In this document: positions 1-11,003 of the stretch, piece by piece
Position numbering within the stretch: position 1 is the first letter of the stretch
Layout of the letters: each line of letters opens with the position of its first letter
NCBI GenBank assembly: GCA_039545295.1
Contig: BCIK01000013.1
Location: 682,001 to 746,000, forward strand
Direction of reading: 5' to 3'
DNA: 64,000 nucleotides
Source of the DNA: Udeniomyces pyricola
Lineage: Eukaryota; Basidiomycota; Tremellomycetes; Cystofilobasidiales; Mrakiaceae
Program-made: the position numbers and the translations under genes
Notes under the pieces: generated by a model
What the model was told of the DNA's origin: nothing
Database searches by the model: none
Seen by the model: the letters and a program-made list of their open reading frames with translations, nothing else

Positions 1-374
1 CGAAAGATTCAGGGGTACCGGCTTTGGAACTGTCTGGCCCGATGGATATGGAATCAAGTGGGTAAAACCACTACACGCGATGTTGTCACTGCAGCGGATG
101 AGCCGGACCAACGCTGGAGCTTTTCATGCTCTTTGGACTGGCCTTTGCTCACTTTATTGGTCGTTGCTTTGCTCTTTACATTTCCTGTACTTCTCTCCTC
201 AGTTACCTCCCTGGGCCGGGCCTCATCAAATTCGGCATCGAATCCAAGAGGTCGGCTGCCAACACCTCAACACATGCCTTCAAGATCCGCATCTGGGACG
301 CACTGTGCGAGATGAAGAATATATGCGAGGAAGGGAGCGTCTCTCTGAATGCGAACGTTGGGGGTAGGCTTTAA
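1..374 (+). CDS. Carnitine O-acetyltransferase, C-terminal fragment (5' end outside window)
   Basis: This is the 3' end of a choline/carnitine acyltransferase gene, the family that moves acetyl groups between CoA and carnitine for transport between peroxisome, cytosol and mitochondrion. Exons are ..1-57 and 203-374. The donor is GT at 58 and the acceptor is AG at 201-202, and the intron interrupts the conserved C-terminal motif. The spliced protein reads GTGFGTVWPDGYGIN then YLPGPGLIKFGIESK, which matches the family's C-terminal substrate-binding segment (consensus PDGYGINY followed by a strand and an ESK-like patch). It ends in an acidic helix and the stop at 372-374. The catalytic His and the N-terminal half lie outside the window, so mitochondrial, peroxisomal and cytosolic isoforms cannot be separated. 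The last residues show no clear peroxisomal SKL-type signal. Family assignment is firm; the exact orthologue (Cat2/Yat1/Yat2 type) is open. Confidence 0.85.
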
Positions 375-700
375 GAAGAAGATTGAGGGACGAAAGATTG
401 AGGGTGAAGATGTTTGAGGTTCTTTTAAACCTTTCTTTTGCCTTGTAACGACACATCGCCACCAATTGTATGGTTATCCTTATTCATGGACTTTACTGTA
501 TGAACAGGTCTGGGAACGAGACTAGTTCTAGGGCTAAGAGTAAGACACTTAGACGCGACTGTACGCCAAGACCCGGGAGATAACAAGGGTTCTTTTCTTT
601 CCTTGTTGGTGATTAAACGTACATGAGGAAGGGTCGTTAAATCGTCAAGGTCGTCACCACTTCTCCACCACCAACTTTCACTCTGCTCAGCCCGTGAGAT
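375..700. other. Convergent 3' spacer
   Basis: Spacer between the acetyltransferase stop and the stop of the minus-strand gene at 701. It presumably holds both 3' UTRs. No open frame with coding character and no repeat is visible. Confidence 0.6.
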
Positions 701-2016
701 CTACAGGTGATCCAGAGGCTCAGAGGCTGACGACAATGCCCTGTCTCTTGCGTCCCTGCTGGCACTCTTCTGCACCCATGCCTGTTGCTCCTTTATCCTC
801 TGAGCCTCCATAAACTCTTTCGGCGATCTTCCTTGCTTGGACTTCTTGCGCTTCGCTCGCTTTTCCCCAGTGGAGACTCCGTCCTGACTGTTGAGATCGT
901 TGAGAGACGTGGGAAGATTGTCGCCAAGCAAGCGCTCAACGGCGGTTTTTGTAGAGCCGAGCCGGGTGAATTCGGCGTCGGTGAGAAGGCTGAGTTGAAG
1001 ACCTTGATGGACGATTGACGACACAACAAAACCAGTGTATGTGATTATATCCAGATAGCACATTCGTGTGGAGTTAGCGGATGATACGTTCAATGTTGAT
1101 AAAGTATGTAAATTCCTAGACAAGATAGACGAGACGAACGGATTTTGGACACCAGCTTATTCTTCCTCTCCTCCTCTGACAGCTCTGCTCCATTCAAATG
1201 CTCATTTTTGGAACCATCTCTCTCCGTTTCCACTTCACTTTTTCTTCCATGACCGTCCATACCACCCGTCTGAGAGTCCAGAGGCCCCTCAAACCCTTGA
1301 ATCATCTTTGCTCGACGCGTCATGAGGTGGCGTTCAAACATAGTTAAGATTTCAGGGTCGTTTGAGAGCGCGTTCGTGAGGATCTCGCGAACGGTGGTAA
1401 GGTCAGTCCCGATGGGTGTTTCAAGTTCAACAGGGCTGAGTAAGTAGATCAAGAAGGTCAGTTTTTCAGTAGTGGACTTATGCTCGATATTCCAAGGCAA
1501 TCCCCCCCTCCCCCCCCCCCCCCGGTGTCCCCTTTCTCCTCTTCCTCCCGTCTTCTCCTGCTCTTTCTCTTGATGCGAGACTCACTGGAACTCTTTCAGC
1601 TCCAAGATAGAGACGATTTCCTCCACCGGAAACCCCTGTTGGAACATTCGCATGATGACCTCGTTCCTAGCCAATTCCAATTCGACCCTCTTCTTGGCCG
1701 CCTTTCGCTTCGCCTTGTTGACTGCGTCCATCGTGTGGAACCCTTTTGGGTTCGAGACGAGAAAGGGAGAGCCCGTAGTGCGCATGTTGTCTTTCGCCAC
1801 AGCATCGAGTTGACGTGGGTTGCTGTACACGGCTTGGTGCTCCTGGTTCATAAGGGGGAGGGTGCCATCGTCCGGATTAAATTGGAGGCGGTGTGGGCGA
1901 AATGACTTGTGACGGCATGAAGAAGGAGGAGAAAGGGCAGAGTGTGCGAGTAGCCTGGAAAGCTGGCCGCAGTAAGTCAGAGGTCGGAGGGACGAGACGG
2001 ATAAAGACCGGATCAT
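701..2016 (-). CDS. Unknown protein with probable mitochondrial presequence, 342 aa
   Basis: Three exons, 2016-1586, 1435-1140 and 1002-701, join in frame (donors GTGAGT and GTTCGT; acceptors CTCAG and CATCAAG; a CTAAC-type branch site lies near 1075). The ATG at 2016 was chosen because it opens an Arg/Ser-rich, acid-free stretch (MIRSLSVSSLRP...) typical of a mitochondrial presequence; an upstream in-frame codon would only add a non-conserved tail. The middle is charged and helical (repeated Lys/Arg/Glu around residues 90-145). A Lys-rich tail contains KRAKRKKSK and a Gln/Glu-rich helix near the C-terminus. I do not recognise the family. The basic, helical, mitochondrially targeted character would suit a mitoribosome or mitochondrial RNA-associated factor, but that is only inference. 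Intron 1 carries a long G run on the coding strand (C run at 1503-1522 on +). Confidence 0.6.
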
Positions 2017-5000
2017 GATTGGACAAGCAATAGGGGTCGACGAGGGTTGTTGGGAGACGGTTTCGCAATTACGAGTTTCCAGGAGAAAGGCTCGATAGCT
2101 GTACCGCTTACCCAACACGTGGCAGACTACGGCTCGCTTTCTTGTTTCTGTATTATTATGTGTGGCTTTCCTTTGAACGACCGCGACATGCGACGCGTCA
2201 CACCCCTAGCCCGCTCGGCCCGGCGCGGCCTGCTGCAACCTGCTGCAGGTCATGATGAATCTTCGACTCGCTCGAGAATATTGCTGCTCCGATGATACCC
2301 ATGACAGACCAATCTAAGCCTCATATATCATCAGCATATCACTACATATGGGATAGACTCGAACATAACGCACAACCGTTGTGAGAATCGTGTTTCTCCC
2401 GCGGCCTGCAGGCACAGCTACGTCCGGCCACGTCGTGTACAGCGGCGTGATATACGTCCATAAGTCATGACGTACGACGTATGCGACGTCTTCGCCAGAT
2501 TCCGAGATAGTCATGTAATATTACATGCTACTTCGATACCACTCTGTACTACTGTACATATGCGGCCTTCGAGGAACGTATATATATATATATATATATG
2601 TATATGTATATCCTGATCAGATATCTTCACCAACAAACTCTCCAGACCCTAGCCTAGGCTCACATGCATGCGAGCGTGTGACCGCGTCGACGACACGATT
2701 CGATTCTGTGTCTGTGGTAAATCTATGCACCGCGCCGCATCGCGGACGTCGATGACGTCTATTAATCGCCACTGATGATGGTTCGTGGTCGGTTTAAGGC
2801 CGGCGGCGCTTTAGCCGACTGTAGAGGCCGAACTGCATAATATATTGGCCCTGACATGATTTCAACCTGCAGTTTGATCCACAACGATCTCCTCTTAGCT
2901 TAGACTACTACCTGACATGGTGTCGAATAGACGATCAGTTGATCTTCCAAGGCAAAATAGCCACAACGTGTTTCACCCATCTCAGCAGCAGCAGCAGCAG
3001 TGCATGCTGCATACGAATTGAGATCATGCATGAGAGTCGGCTCGGGGTTTTGGCGTTCGACTTTCTCATCTATAGTATCACGACCGACACCACCATGTTC
3101 ATGACGTCACCAAATCTATCCTCTAGCTATCATGTACGGCGCCTTGAGCTTGAATTTCAGGTTGCAGAGGTACGTAAGATATATATACATATATGTACCG
3201 CCTACGTGAAGTAGTCGACGAAGAGACGACGTATAACGTCATATAAGCGAAGTACAACGTACAGCCGCCCGGTGAGTTTTGACGTTTTGACTTTGCCCGC
3301 GCTCATCCGATATCGCGATGTCCGACGGAAACAGACCTGCATCGATATGGTACGTAACGCGTAAAGGACAGGTCAGTCACGTCAGTCGGACGACGTTCGA
3401 CATCGGTGCTTCGGTACGGTTGTACTGATGATGATATCGACGTCATCACGTTCGTTCCTTCTCGAACTGCAGCTCGAAATCTCGCCAAGGCTATCTATCT
3501 AACATCTGATGTCACTAGTGAAGTTGGCCATATATCCCTGAATTACCTGGGGTCTGGGATTTGGGATACTTCCGAGGGTGCTCGTGTAGATGGAAGAAAA
3601 CCTTGCGTTCGATTGACTATCGGACGAAAAATGGAAACATCAAACAAGCTGAAGCTCGCAGAGCTTGAAGGCAGGAAATATGTGTGACGTTGCGTATTGA
3701 CTGCGGATACGACATGACAAGCAAGCAGTGACGTTCACGTACGGATATGTACTCGTTATCACGTTCACGTTCTTACGGCCTGTTAATCTATGCGCACAGA
3801 TCATCTCGGCCTGGGTGCCTATCTGAGGTGATCTGCGGCGTACTCAACTGAGTGACGACGGTGACGCTGAATCATTGTATCCGACCTATGACTCCAAGTC
3901 GATCTCTTGGACAAGCTGTAGGCGCGCGACGGCTGCGATATCGATGATGGGTGCACGGCATCGGAGTCATCGACGCGGTTGACATGTTCATGAACAGCAT
4001 GATATACGTCTAGAGAGAGAGATATATGTTTCCCTGTGCGCGCGCCGCGGTTGCTGCCAGCGTTGAAACGTTCGACGGGAATCTGGCAGATCTGGTGATT
4101 GCCAGTCTGATACATGATGGTGACATAATGATCCATCATCTGCTGAATGTTGTTGATTGATGGCGTTACATGCAACATGCAACATGCAACATGCAACGTG
4201 CATATGTGCACAACTGGACGACGATGCTCGGGGACGCTCGGACGAGAGCCAAGAAGAGGTCAAAAAGGAACGACGATATTCGCACGTTCACACGTTCACA
4301 TTCCTCCGCCCGTAGGACATCTCCGATGAGATCGACCACTGTTCCAAAGGCTGCAGTAGCTAAACTTGACAAGATAATCCTAGAGAGGAAAGGCGCCTGT
4401 CGGGCCGACTTGGCCTGATGATCGTGAGGGACAGACAGCTAGCGCCTCGGACGCTACTGAATATGCCGACAACGGTCGGTTAGTTTAGCGTCTTCTTGTC
4501 GACGAGATTACGCTGAGAGTCTCGCAGCTCATAAATACGCCATCTGAACCACGATCGAATGGATGAAGGAAACGATCGACTAGCGAGTGGGTGGTTAGGT
4601 CAGCTATAGCCATTTCTGACCTGGTGAAACGATTTGTGACCGACCTACAGGAGTGATCTATCGTCATGATCAACCGTCGTTAGGACTGCACTTACGTGCA
4701 TGAGGGGTCTGGTCGATGGCTGGTCTCGAAAAGTAGGCTGGATCGAAATAAATCAAGCACCTAAATGAACTAAGGGCTTGGGATTTTGTTTTCTCTGGGT
4801 GAGATTTGAGACGCCCAGGCCGGGCGTTGCCACGTTGGTATCGGAGGTTCCAGGAAAGCGTTGCGTGCGTTCGTCGCGCGCGATTCCATGGCCCGGAATC
4901 GAGATCGATCACGACGGCCATCCGGCCATAATATTATTGGATGAAGGAATAGGATGATGAGGTGAGTAAGGGATGTATAGACGGTGTTTTCCAGTGTGAG

Positions 5001-5194
5001 AAACGAAGGAAGACACGAACATGACGAGCGGGTAAAACATTGAAGGGACGGAGGGAGATTTCTTCCAGTCAAGGAAAGAAAGATTAAAGAAGGTAGAAAA
5101 GGTTGGCCCTGGCCATGGGTAACATGCATGAGTGTGGCCGACGGAGGCGGCCGAGCCGAGCGAGAACGAGAACGAGCGCTCATGACCGTTTCAG
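2017..5194. other. Long divergent spacer, no gene seen
   Basis: About 3.2 kb of the 3.6-kb region between two divergently transcribed genes. All frames are broken into short, unconvincing ORFs of up to about 130 aa with no recognisable motif and no good intron-linked continuation. Visible structure: an AT dinucleotide run at about 2579-2598, a CAG run near 2983-3000, a 7-bp tandem repeat at 4168-4202, and many short palindromic words (gtac, catg, gatc, tata). I see no tRNA, transposase or terminal repeats. It probably holds both promoters. A long non-coding RNA cannot be excluded from sequence alone. Confidence 0.6.
4168..4202. repeat. 7-bp tandem repeat, five units
   Basis: Four exact ACATGCA units followed by ACGTGCA, 35 bp in all, inside the long divergent spacer. 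Each unit contains a purine-pyrimidine alternation (CATG/TGCA), so the array is nearly self-complementary. Function unknown. Confidence 0.85.
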
Positions 5195-5634
5195 TTCCGT
5201 CAGCTTCCTCCCTTCTCTCTCTCTGGCCCCCCCCCCCTCCCCTCGCCTCCCCCTCCCCCCTTCGATCCCCCCCTCCTCGCCTGCCAACTCCCCCACGTCT
5301 CGTTCGAGTTCCTCTGTCTTGCCACTTGCATCCTCACCATCACCCACTCGGCTCATCCATCTATCTTATCCATCCATCCATCCATCCATCTCACCAATCC
5401 ATCTGACCGGCAACTAACCCCTGTGCCCCTCCCTCGCCTTTTCCATTCGCCGACCGACTAACCGACCGAGAGGAGACGTTTCCAGTTCCAGCGCCTACCA
5501 CAGACCCCTCTCTCGCTTGCCTTCCGTCGTCCCTGGCCGCCGCCTTCCCTCCCTTCCCTCCTCCCCCTCCCTCCCTCCCTCCCAATAGTCACTCACCCAA
5601 ATCTCAAGCCATCCTCCCCTCCTCCCTTTCTTAC
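5195..5634 (+). promoter_or_regulatory. Pyrimidine-rich leader/promoter of the Sfp1-like gene
   Basis: About 440 nt directly upstream of the ATG at 5635 are overwhelmingly C and T on the coding strand. They include C runs near 5227-5236 and a CATC tetranucleotide run at about 5371-5390. CT-rich tracts next to the start are common at strong housekeeping promoters in filamentous fungi and basidiomycetes. The transcription start is not visible, so the split between core promoter and 5' UTR is unknown. Confidence 0.5.
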
Positions 5635-8312
5635 ATGGCATCGCCTACCCCTCACTCCATCGCACCGTCCATCTCATCCAACAATCCCTTCGCTACCTCC
5701 GACCTCTTGCCCGTCCAATACCACAACACCGCGACCGGTCACCACACCTCGTACTCCCCCGAATCGACCTCTACTTCGGCCTCTCTCCACCCTCACTCAG
5801 CCTCGATTTCCTCTCACCGTATGTTCTCTCCACCTAATCGAACGACTCCCATCCCTCTCGCTCATCCCGCTCAGGGACGACAGATCCCATCGTCCGGCAT
5901 GCACGGCGCCAACCCGGGCTCGATGCAAGGCACGTCGTATGGCGCCAGCCTCGCCCGGAGCCTCATGATGGGCTCCTACGGTGCCGGCTCGCTCGAGGAG
6001 CGCATGAAGATGGGCAGCTGGAAGGGCAAGTTCCTCGGTAACGAAGGTGGTGGTCACCAAGCTTGGGCTGGTGGGATCGAGTGAGTCCTATGCTTCGTTA
6101 CGCTTAGCTCCCTTCCCTTCCCATGCCCTCCCTCTCCCTCCCCTTGTGGGAGAGACTAGCGCTCGGCGCTTGGCTCGTGCCAACCTCATTCTGGACAACG
6201 CTTCATACGTTTGAGTTGATGTCTAAGCTCGGGCCATTGAGCACCTTGCCTGGGTCCGCCCCAACATGCTCTTGACGACAAGCCATCCATCCCCTCATCC
6301 GCCGATTCTGGCTCTCCCGCGCGGTTCGCTTGCCGACGGCGGTGTCTCGAGATTTCGAGTCCGCTTCGGAGCCCCCGCCTCGTTTGGCTCACCCCTCTTT
6401 TGACTCACCTGATGGACTGATCACACTCGTTCTCGTTCTTCTTTCTTTTCTTTTCTGTTTGTCTTTGTGCTCAGTGCGCATGACTTTACAATGGCTCAGA
6501 TGTCGACGTCGATTGACTCCAACAATGGGAGCATGAAGATGGCGCGCAACGAGGCTGACTACGTGAGTGGAGGCGACGATCTAGCCGGAGGTGGGGGGGA
6601 GGGGGTGCCCACGCGACGGTTCCGATGTCGAGTCAGTGATCGAGCAAAGGGCCGTCTAAGAATCGAAACGCTCACGCTTCCCCGGTCATGTGTCGTCGTC
6701 CCCTCTTCCCCCCCCCCCCCATCTTCTAACCATTCCACAGTGCCAGAATTACAATTGTTGCGGCCTCGAGTTGTCCTCGATGCATGACCTCCTCGAACAC
6801 GTACGTCCTTCTTCCATCGTCATGACGTTTCATCTTGCCTCGTCATATCATCGTCCCCCTCCCCGCTTCCCTTCGTGTCACGTCGTCTCACCAGACGAAT
6901 CAGCACAGCTCGCTAGCACAGCTCGCTGACTTGTCAATCTGTCCATCGACTCATCTTCATCACATCAGTACGAGGACGTCCATGTCATCATCCTTCCCTC
7001 CCCTACTACTCAACCCCACGGCGGCCATGGCGAGGACGTCGAGTCCATGGACCTCGATTCGGAAACCCCCTCATCCTCATCCGATTCGTCCTCGTCTCAA
7101 TCGACCCACTCGAATCCCAACTCGCCTCCTCTCAAGCGACGAGCGCCCATCCCTGCCTCGGCTCCTCTTCAACTCTCTGATGTCCTCGCTCCTCCCTCGA
7201 ATGGCTCGTCCTTTGAAGCTGGCAGTGAATCGGCCGCCGATGGTCGGAAAAAGACCAAGCAGGCCCTTGCCAGTCGGGCCGCCTTTAGTGGCGTCAAGGC
7301 CGAGGAGGGAGGTTGGAACGCTGATGGCGAGTATCGCTTCAACCCTTCGTCGGGCTCGCCTGCGCCTGCGACTCCAACTGCCGTCGCTGCTCAAGGACGG
7401 ACTACCAATGGCTCGACCGTTCCCCCTTCAGCCCTCTTCCCTGCCTCTGCCAATCCGTCGGCAAACGCCCAGGATGCGGCCAACGTCATCAACGCCAGCA
7501 ACCACGCCTCGTCCCTCCTTGCCGCCGCTCAAGCCGCATGCGCGACCTCTCCCAACTCGTCTTCGACCCTTCCTACCTCGCTCCTCGTTGGAGGTACCAC
7601 GAACCCCTCGCTTGTTCACCCATCGGGCATTCCTCCTCCTCCCGGATCGGGCCAAAAGACCTTCTTCTGCCCTACCCCTGGCTGCCAGAAGAGCTACAAG
7701 CAGCAAAACGGATTGAAGTACCACCTGGTTCGTATCTGCTCTCTCACCCGGAACGTCTGGTTTCTCTATTCTGCACGAAACTGATGACGTCTGTTCCACT
7801 CTTGTACATCACATCTCATCCTTGACATACGTGTTGACCTCTCTTTGCAGAAAGTCGGCCAATGCAACTTTGAAGTCCGTGACGCTGTCGAGAACGGCCT
7901 TTCTGAAGCCGAGGCCGAGGAGAAGAGCCGACCGTTTGTCTGCCAAGTCGGCGGAGGCTGCACGAAGCGGTACCGACAGATGAATGGTTTGCGCTACCAT
8001 TACGTCAACTCTGGCGCGCACGGAGCGATTGGACTTGCCCTCGTCGCTCAAGGCAAGCATGGTCACCCTAAGGCCGGCAGCGGATCGACCTCACCTGGTG
8101 GCAGTGATGCCGGTTCGACGCCCAAGAGCGGCATGCCCTCTGGTGGAGGTTCCCCCCTTGCCGTGGGCGGAAGCACCGTTCCCGGCTCGAGCGGCGCTCA
8201 GAGCGAGGGTGCTACTGGAGGCCAACCTCTCTGGGAGCAGACCGCACCCAGCCACATGGACGAGGTTCTCTTTACCGTCAACGAAGACGACGTCGACATG
8301 GAGATGGAGTAG
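5635..8312 (+). CDS. SFP1: Sfp1/JAZF1-like C2H2 zinc-finger transcription factor, 604 aa
   Basis: Five exons, 5635-6080, 6475-6562, 6741-6800, 6969-7727 and 7851-8312, all GT-AG and frame-consistent. Residues 179-204 form the atypical first finger (CQNYNCCGLEL...MHDLLEHYEDVHV), a Cys-x-Asn start with a DLLEH-Y-x-x-x-H helix that is characteristic of the Sfp1/JAZF1 group; an intron cuts it between DLLEH and YEDVHV. Residues 432-450 carry a finger core with SYKQQNGLKYH, and residues 482-508 a third with KRYRQMNGLRYH. The NGLKYH helix repeated in the last two fingers is the family hallmark. Between them lie long Ser/Pro/Ala-rich linkers, with acidic stretches at the extreme C-terminus. In yeast Sfp1 acts downstream of TORC1 to drive ribosomal protein and ribosome-biogenesis genes; the same role here is inferred. 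The second finger is followed by KVGQC, so its last ligand may be Cys or lost. Alternative: another JAZF1-like regulator. Confidence 0.85.
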
Positions 8313-8573
8313 ACCGGGCTCTCTTGGATCCCTGGTTTTCGCTTTGCTCGTGTCTCTCTCTACCTTGCCTTGTTCTCTGTCCTCTCTGTCTTTCGTCTTT
8401 TTATCTTTCTCTCCTTTAAGCAGTCCTACCTATCCAACCCCTTGCCAGCTATGGCCTATCAAGCTATCTTCAGTTTCTCCGTATGATACTTTTACCCTTT
8501 TCATGTCGCTTGTTGTAGCAATTTGTTCTCCCCCCCCCCTCCCTTCCACCCTCCCCTCTCTTTCCCACCCCCC

Positions 8574-8673
8574 NNNNNNNNNNNNNNNNNNNNNNNNNNN
8601 NNNNNNNNNNNNNNNNNNNNNNNNNNNNNNNNNNNNNNNNNNNNNNNNNNNNNNNNNNNNNNNNNNNNNNNNN
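8574..8673. other. Assembly gap (100 N)
   Basis: Exactly 100 N bases between a C-rich stretch and a TC microsatellite. This is the usual placeholder for a gap of unknown size, so distances across it are not reliable. Confidence 0.99.

Positions 8674-8727
<54 letters not shown>
8674..8727. repeat. TC dinucleotide microsatellite
   Basis: About 27 uninterrupted TC units starting at the edge of the N gap. The true array is probably longer and is the likely cause of the gap. Confidence 0.95.
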
Positions 8728-8731
<4 letters not shown>

Positions 8732-9491
8732 CCTTCCTTTCCTCCTCTAATTCGGTCCGCTTAGATCTCGCCTCGCTTTCCTCTTCCTCTATCTCGCTTC
8801 CCTTGGTCCGACCTAGTCTTTCGCTCTCCGTTTGTGTGTCGTGTGCCTGGTTTTGCGCTCTCGCCATCCCACCTGCGTACTCTCTCCCTTTCTCCATCGT
8901 ATTCACCCTCTCTTTTAGCGTCGTCGGCATCTCGGACCGTGCTCAGACTCGTTTTCTGGGCGTCTTTCCTCCCTCTCCGTTGCATTTGACTCGAATATTC
9001 TCGATCTCACTCTTCTCGAGCACATAGTTTTCTATTTCTTCTTTATTTCTTGTTTCGTCTTGCTCCTCTTGTCTACCCGTTCTCAAGAGCGTCATCTTGC
9101 TCTTTCTTATTTTTCTTCTATTCTTTTCTGTGCTCTATAGCTTTTGAACTGATGATCAGCATCCTTTTTTTTTTCTTCTTCTTCTTCTTCTTCTTGTTCA
9201 TTGGACGGTTTCTGTCTTGTTTTGTCTATTGCTCTCTCACCATATCGGATTACGCTTTGACCAAAGGATGATGGGCGTCTGTTTGATGGAGATGATGATT
9301 CAATATACAACAATAACCATATTTATATATTCGATGACGATCGATCATGCGCAAACGCCTCGACTCAGTAATACTCTATCATCATCATCATCATCAGCCA
9401 GCCCAACGCACCCAACACCACCAGCCGCCCCACGCCCCTACGCCCAAACACCTCTTCCCCCCTTTGCCCCTTTCTGTCCCCTTCAAGAACC

Positions 9492-10932
9492 ATGGTCAGT
9501 CTTACCCATCCATCCCTCGTCCGCTCATCTCCCGCTCAGAACATACACTCACTCATTCAACCCTCCTCTCCCCACGCAACAGGCTGCTCAACAATCCTCT
9601 GGTATCGCTACCCTTCTCGAGGTAACGCCCGTCCCTCATTCGGTCCTCTCCCCGTCGCGTGCTCACCCCTCAACGGTCACACATCATCTGACATTCTTCA
9701 TCGTGCTTTAATCCCTTGGTTTGATAGGCCGAGAAGGAGGCTTCAAAAGTCGTTGCTGCCGCGCGTCAATGTACGTGATGGCGAGCTTCCAACGGAGGGA
9801 GAGATAGAGAGATAGAGAGAGACAGAGAGAGCGTCCTAGAAAGGGGTCTCGCATCTCGCTCTCCTTCTCTCTCGGTCGCACTTCCCCTTCACTCTAACAT
9901 GGTCCCCTGGCTCGTCAGGTCCTGTCGCTCACAAATTCAATACTTCTATCCTCATGTCTTCCTCAATCCAATCGCCTCTTATACCGATTTCCTTCGCCTA
10001 CCAGACCGAGTCCAGAAGCTCAAGGACGCGCGAAGCGAGGCCGCCAAGGAGATTGAAGCTTACAAGGCCAAGAAGGAGGCCGAGTTCAAGTCGTATGAGA
10101 AGGAGGTTAGTCGTATCTCTAGGTTTCCCTCTCAGCTTGTACAAGGGCTCACGAAGGAGACCATACCACAGGCCATGAGAGATGGTGCAGAGCGAGGGAA
10201 GTGATTCTTGGAAAGGCCGTTGATCGGGAAACCCGCCGGATCGCTTTCCACCGCGAAGCCACTCGTCGTGGAGGGGCCCGGGGGGGGGGGGGGCTCGTTG
10301 AGAAGTCATCGGGGGAAAACAGCCGGTCCTGATCAGGTCCGATAGTGCAGAGCGTGCAATACTGATGCATTCGACACCCCATCATCTCATCTTTCTCTTA
10401 CTTTCTTTGCCTCTTTCCCGATTCGTAGCACGCGGGCTCATCGACTGATTCCCAATCGACGATTGACACTTCAACCGAGTACGTGGGCCGTTTGTTTTAT
10501 CCCTTTTGGTTACTGTCTTACTTCGATCACGCTGCGCTGCTTCCCGTCGGACGAAGGTGGTGCTTTGTTGAATCGTCAAGAGATGGGCTCTCTGACTCGG
10601 AGGGAGACCAAGCCCCTCTCTTAGATGTGTGTGGGGGCAAGCAGCAGGGGGAATTTGTTTGGTTGTTCTCCATATGTGTGTGTGTATGTATTGGATCCTT
10701 TCCATGAAATCATCTTTCTAACTCATCATCTTTTGTTCCTACCAATTCTGCCTCGCTCTCTTCTGCTTTTCTTCTTGCTCTTTTCTTTGATCTTTCCTAT
10801 CACAGAGAGACCCTCGCTCAGATCCAAACGTCGTTCGACGCGCACCGATCTGAAGTGCTCGACAAGCTGCTTGATCGAGTCGTTCTCGTCAAGCCCGAGC
10901 TCCACAAGAACCTCAAGAAGATCGAGGCTTGA
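9492..10932 (+). CDS. VMA10: V-type H+-ATPase subunit G (Vma10), 120 aa
   Basis: Six exons: 9492-9494 (the ATG alone), 9583-9621, 9728-9770, 10005-10105, 10430-10478 and 10806-10932. The spliced protein starts MAAQQSSGIATLLEAEKEAS, followed by an AAARQYRVQKLKDARSEA-type segment and a Lys/Glu-rich helix. This is the conserved N-terminal signature of subunit G, which forms the peripheral stalk with subunit E and links the V1 and Vo sectors of the vacuolar proton pump. The length (120 aa) fits the family (about 110-120). The C-terminal half (ETLAQIQTSFDAHR...KNLKKIEA) is also helical. Unusual points are the start codon isolated as a 3-nt coding exon and five introns in only 363 coding nt. The ATG at 9492 is the one that joins in phase to AAQQSSG; no other nearby ATG gives the conserved start. 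Confidence 0.93.
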
Positions 10933-10968
10933 GCAAGAGAGAAGATTCAGAGGACATTGAAAAGAGAA

Positions 10969-11003
<35 letters not shown>

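Larger units (their letters stand above)
8313..9491. other. 3' UTR/promoter spacer with assembly gap
   Basis: Region between the Sfp1-like stop and the V-ATPase subunit G start. It is strongly pyrimidine-rich on the + strand throughout. It includes the N gap (8574-8673), a TC microsatellite and a TTC run near 9175-9195. Long apparent frames here cross the N block and consist of Ser/Leu/Phe codons from CT-rich sequence, so I do not regard them as genes. Confidence 0.6.

Noticed and set aside
3406..3687. 93-aa open frame in the long spacer
   Set aside because: No recognisable motif, no introns linking it to other coding sequence, and similar frames occur by chance in the spacer.
6835..7716. 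293-aa plus-strand open frame
   Set aside because: Shadow in another frame of the Sfp1-like exon 4; the real frame carries the zinc fingers and closes across splice sites.
8523..9027. Long plus-strand open frame spanning the N gap
   Set aside because: It is a Ser/Leu translation of CT-repeat DNA with unknown residues across the gap; no homology or splice support.
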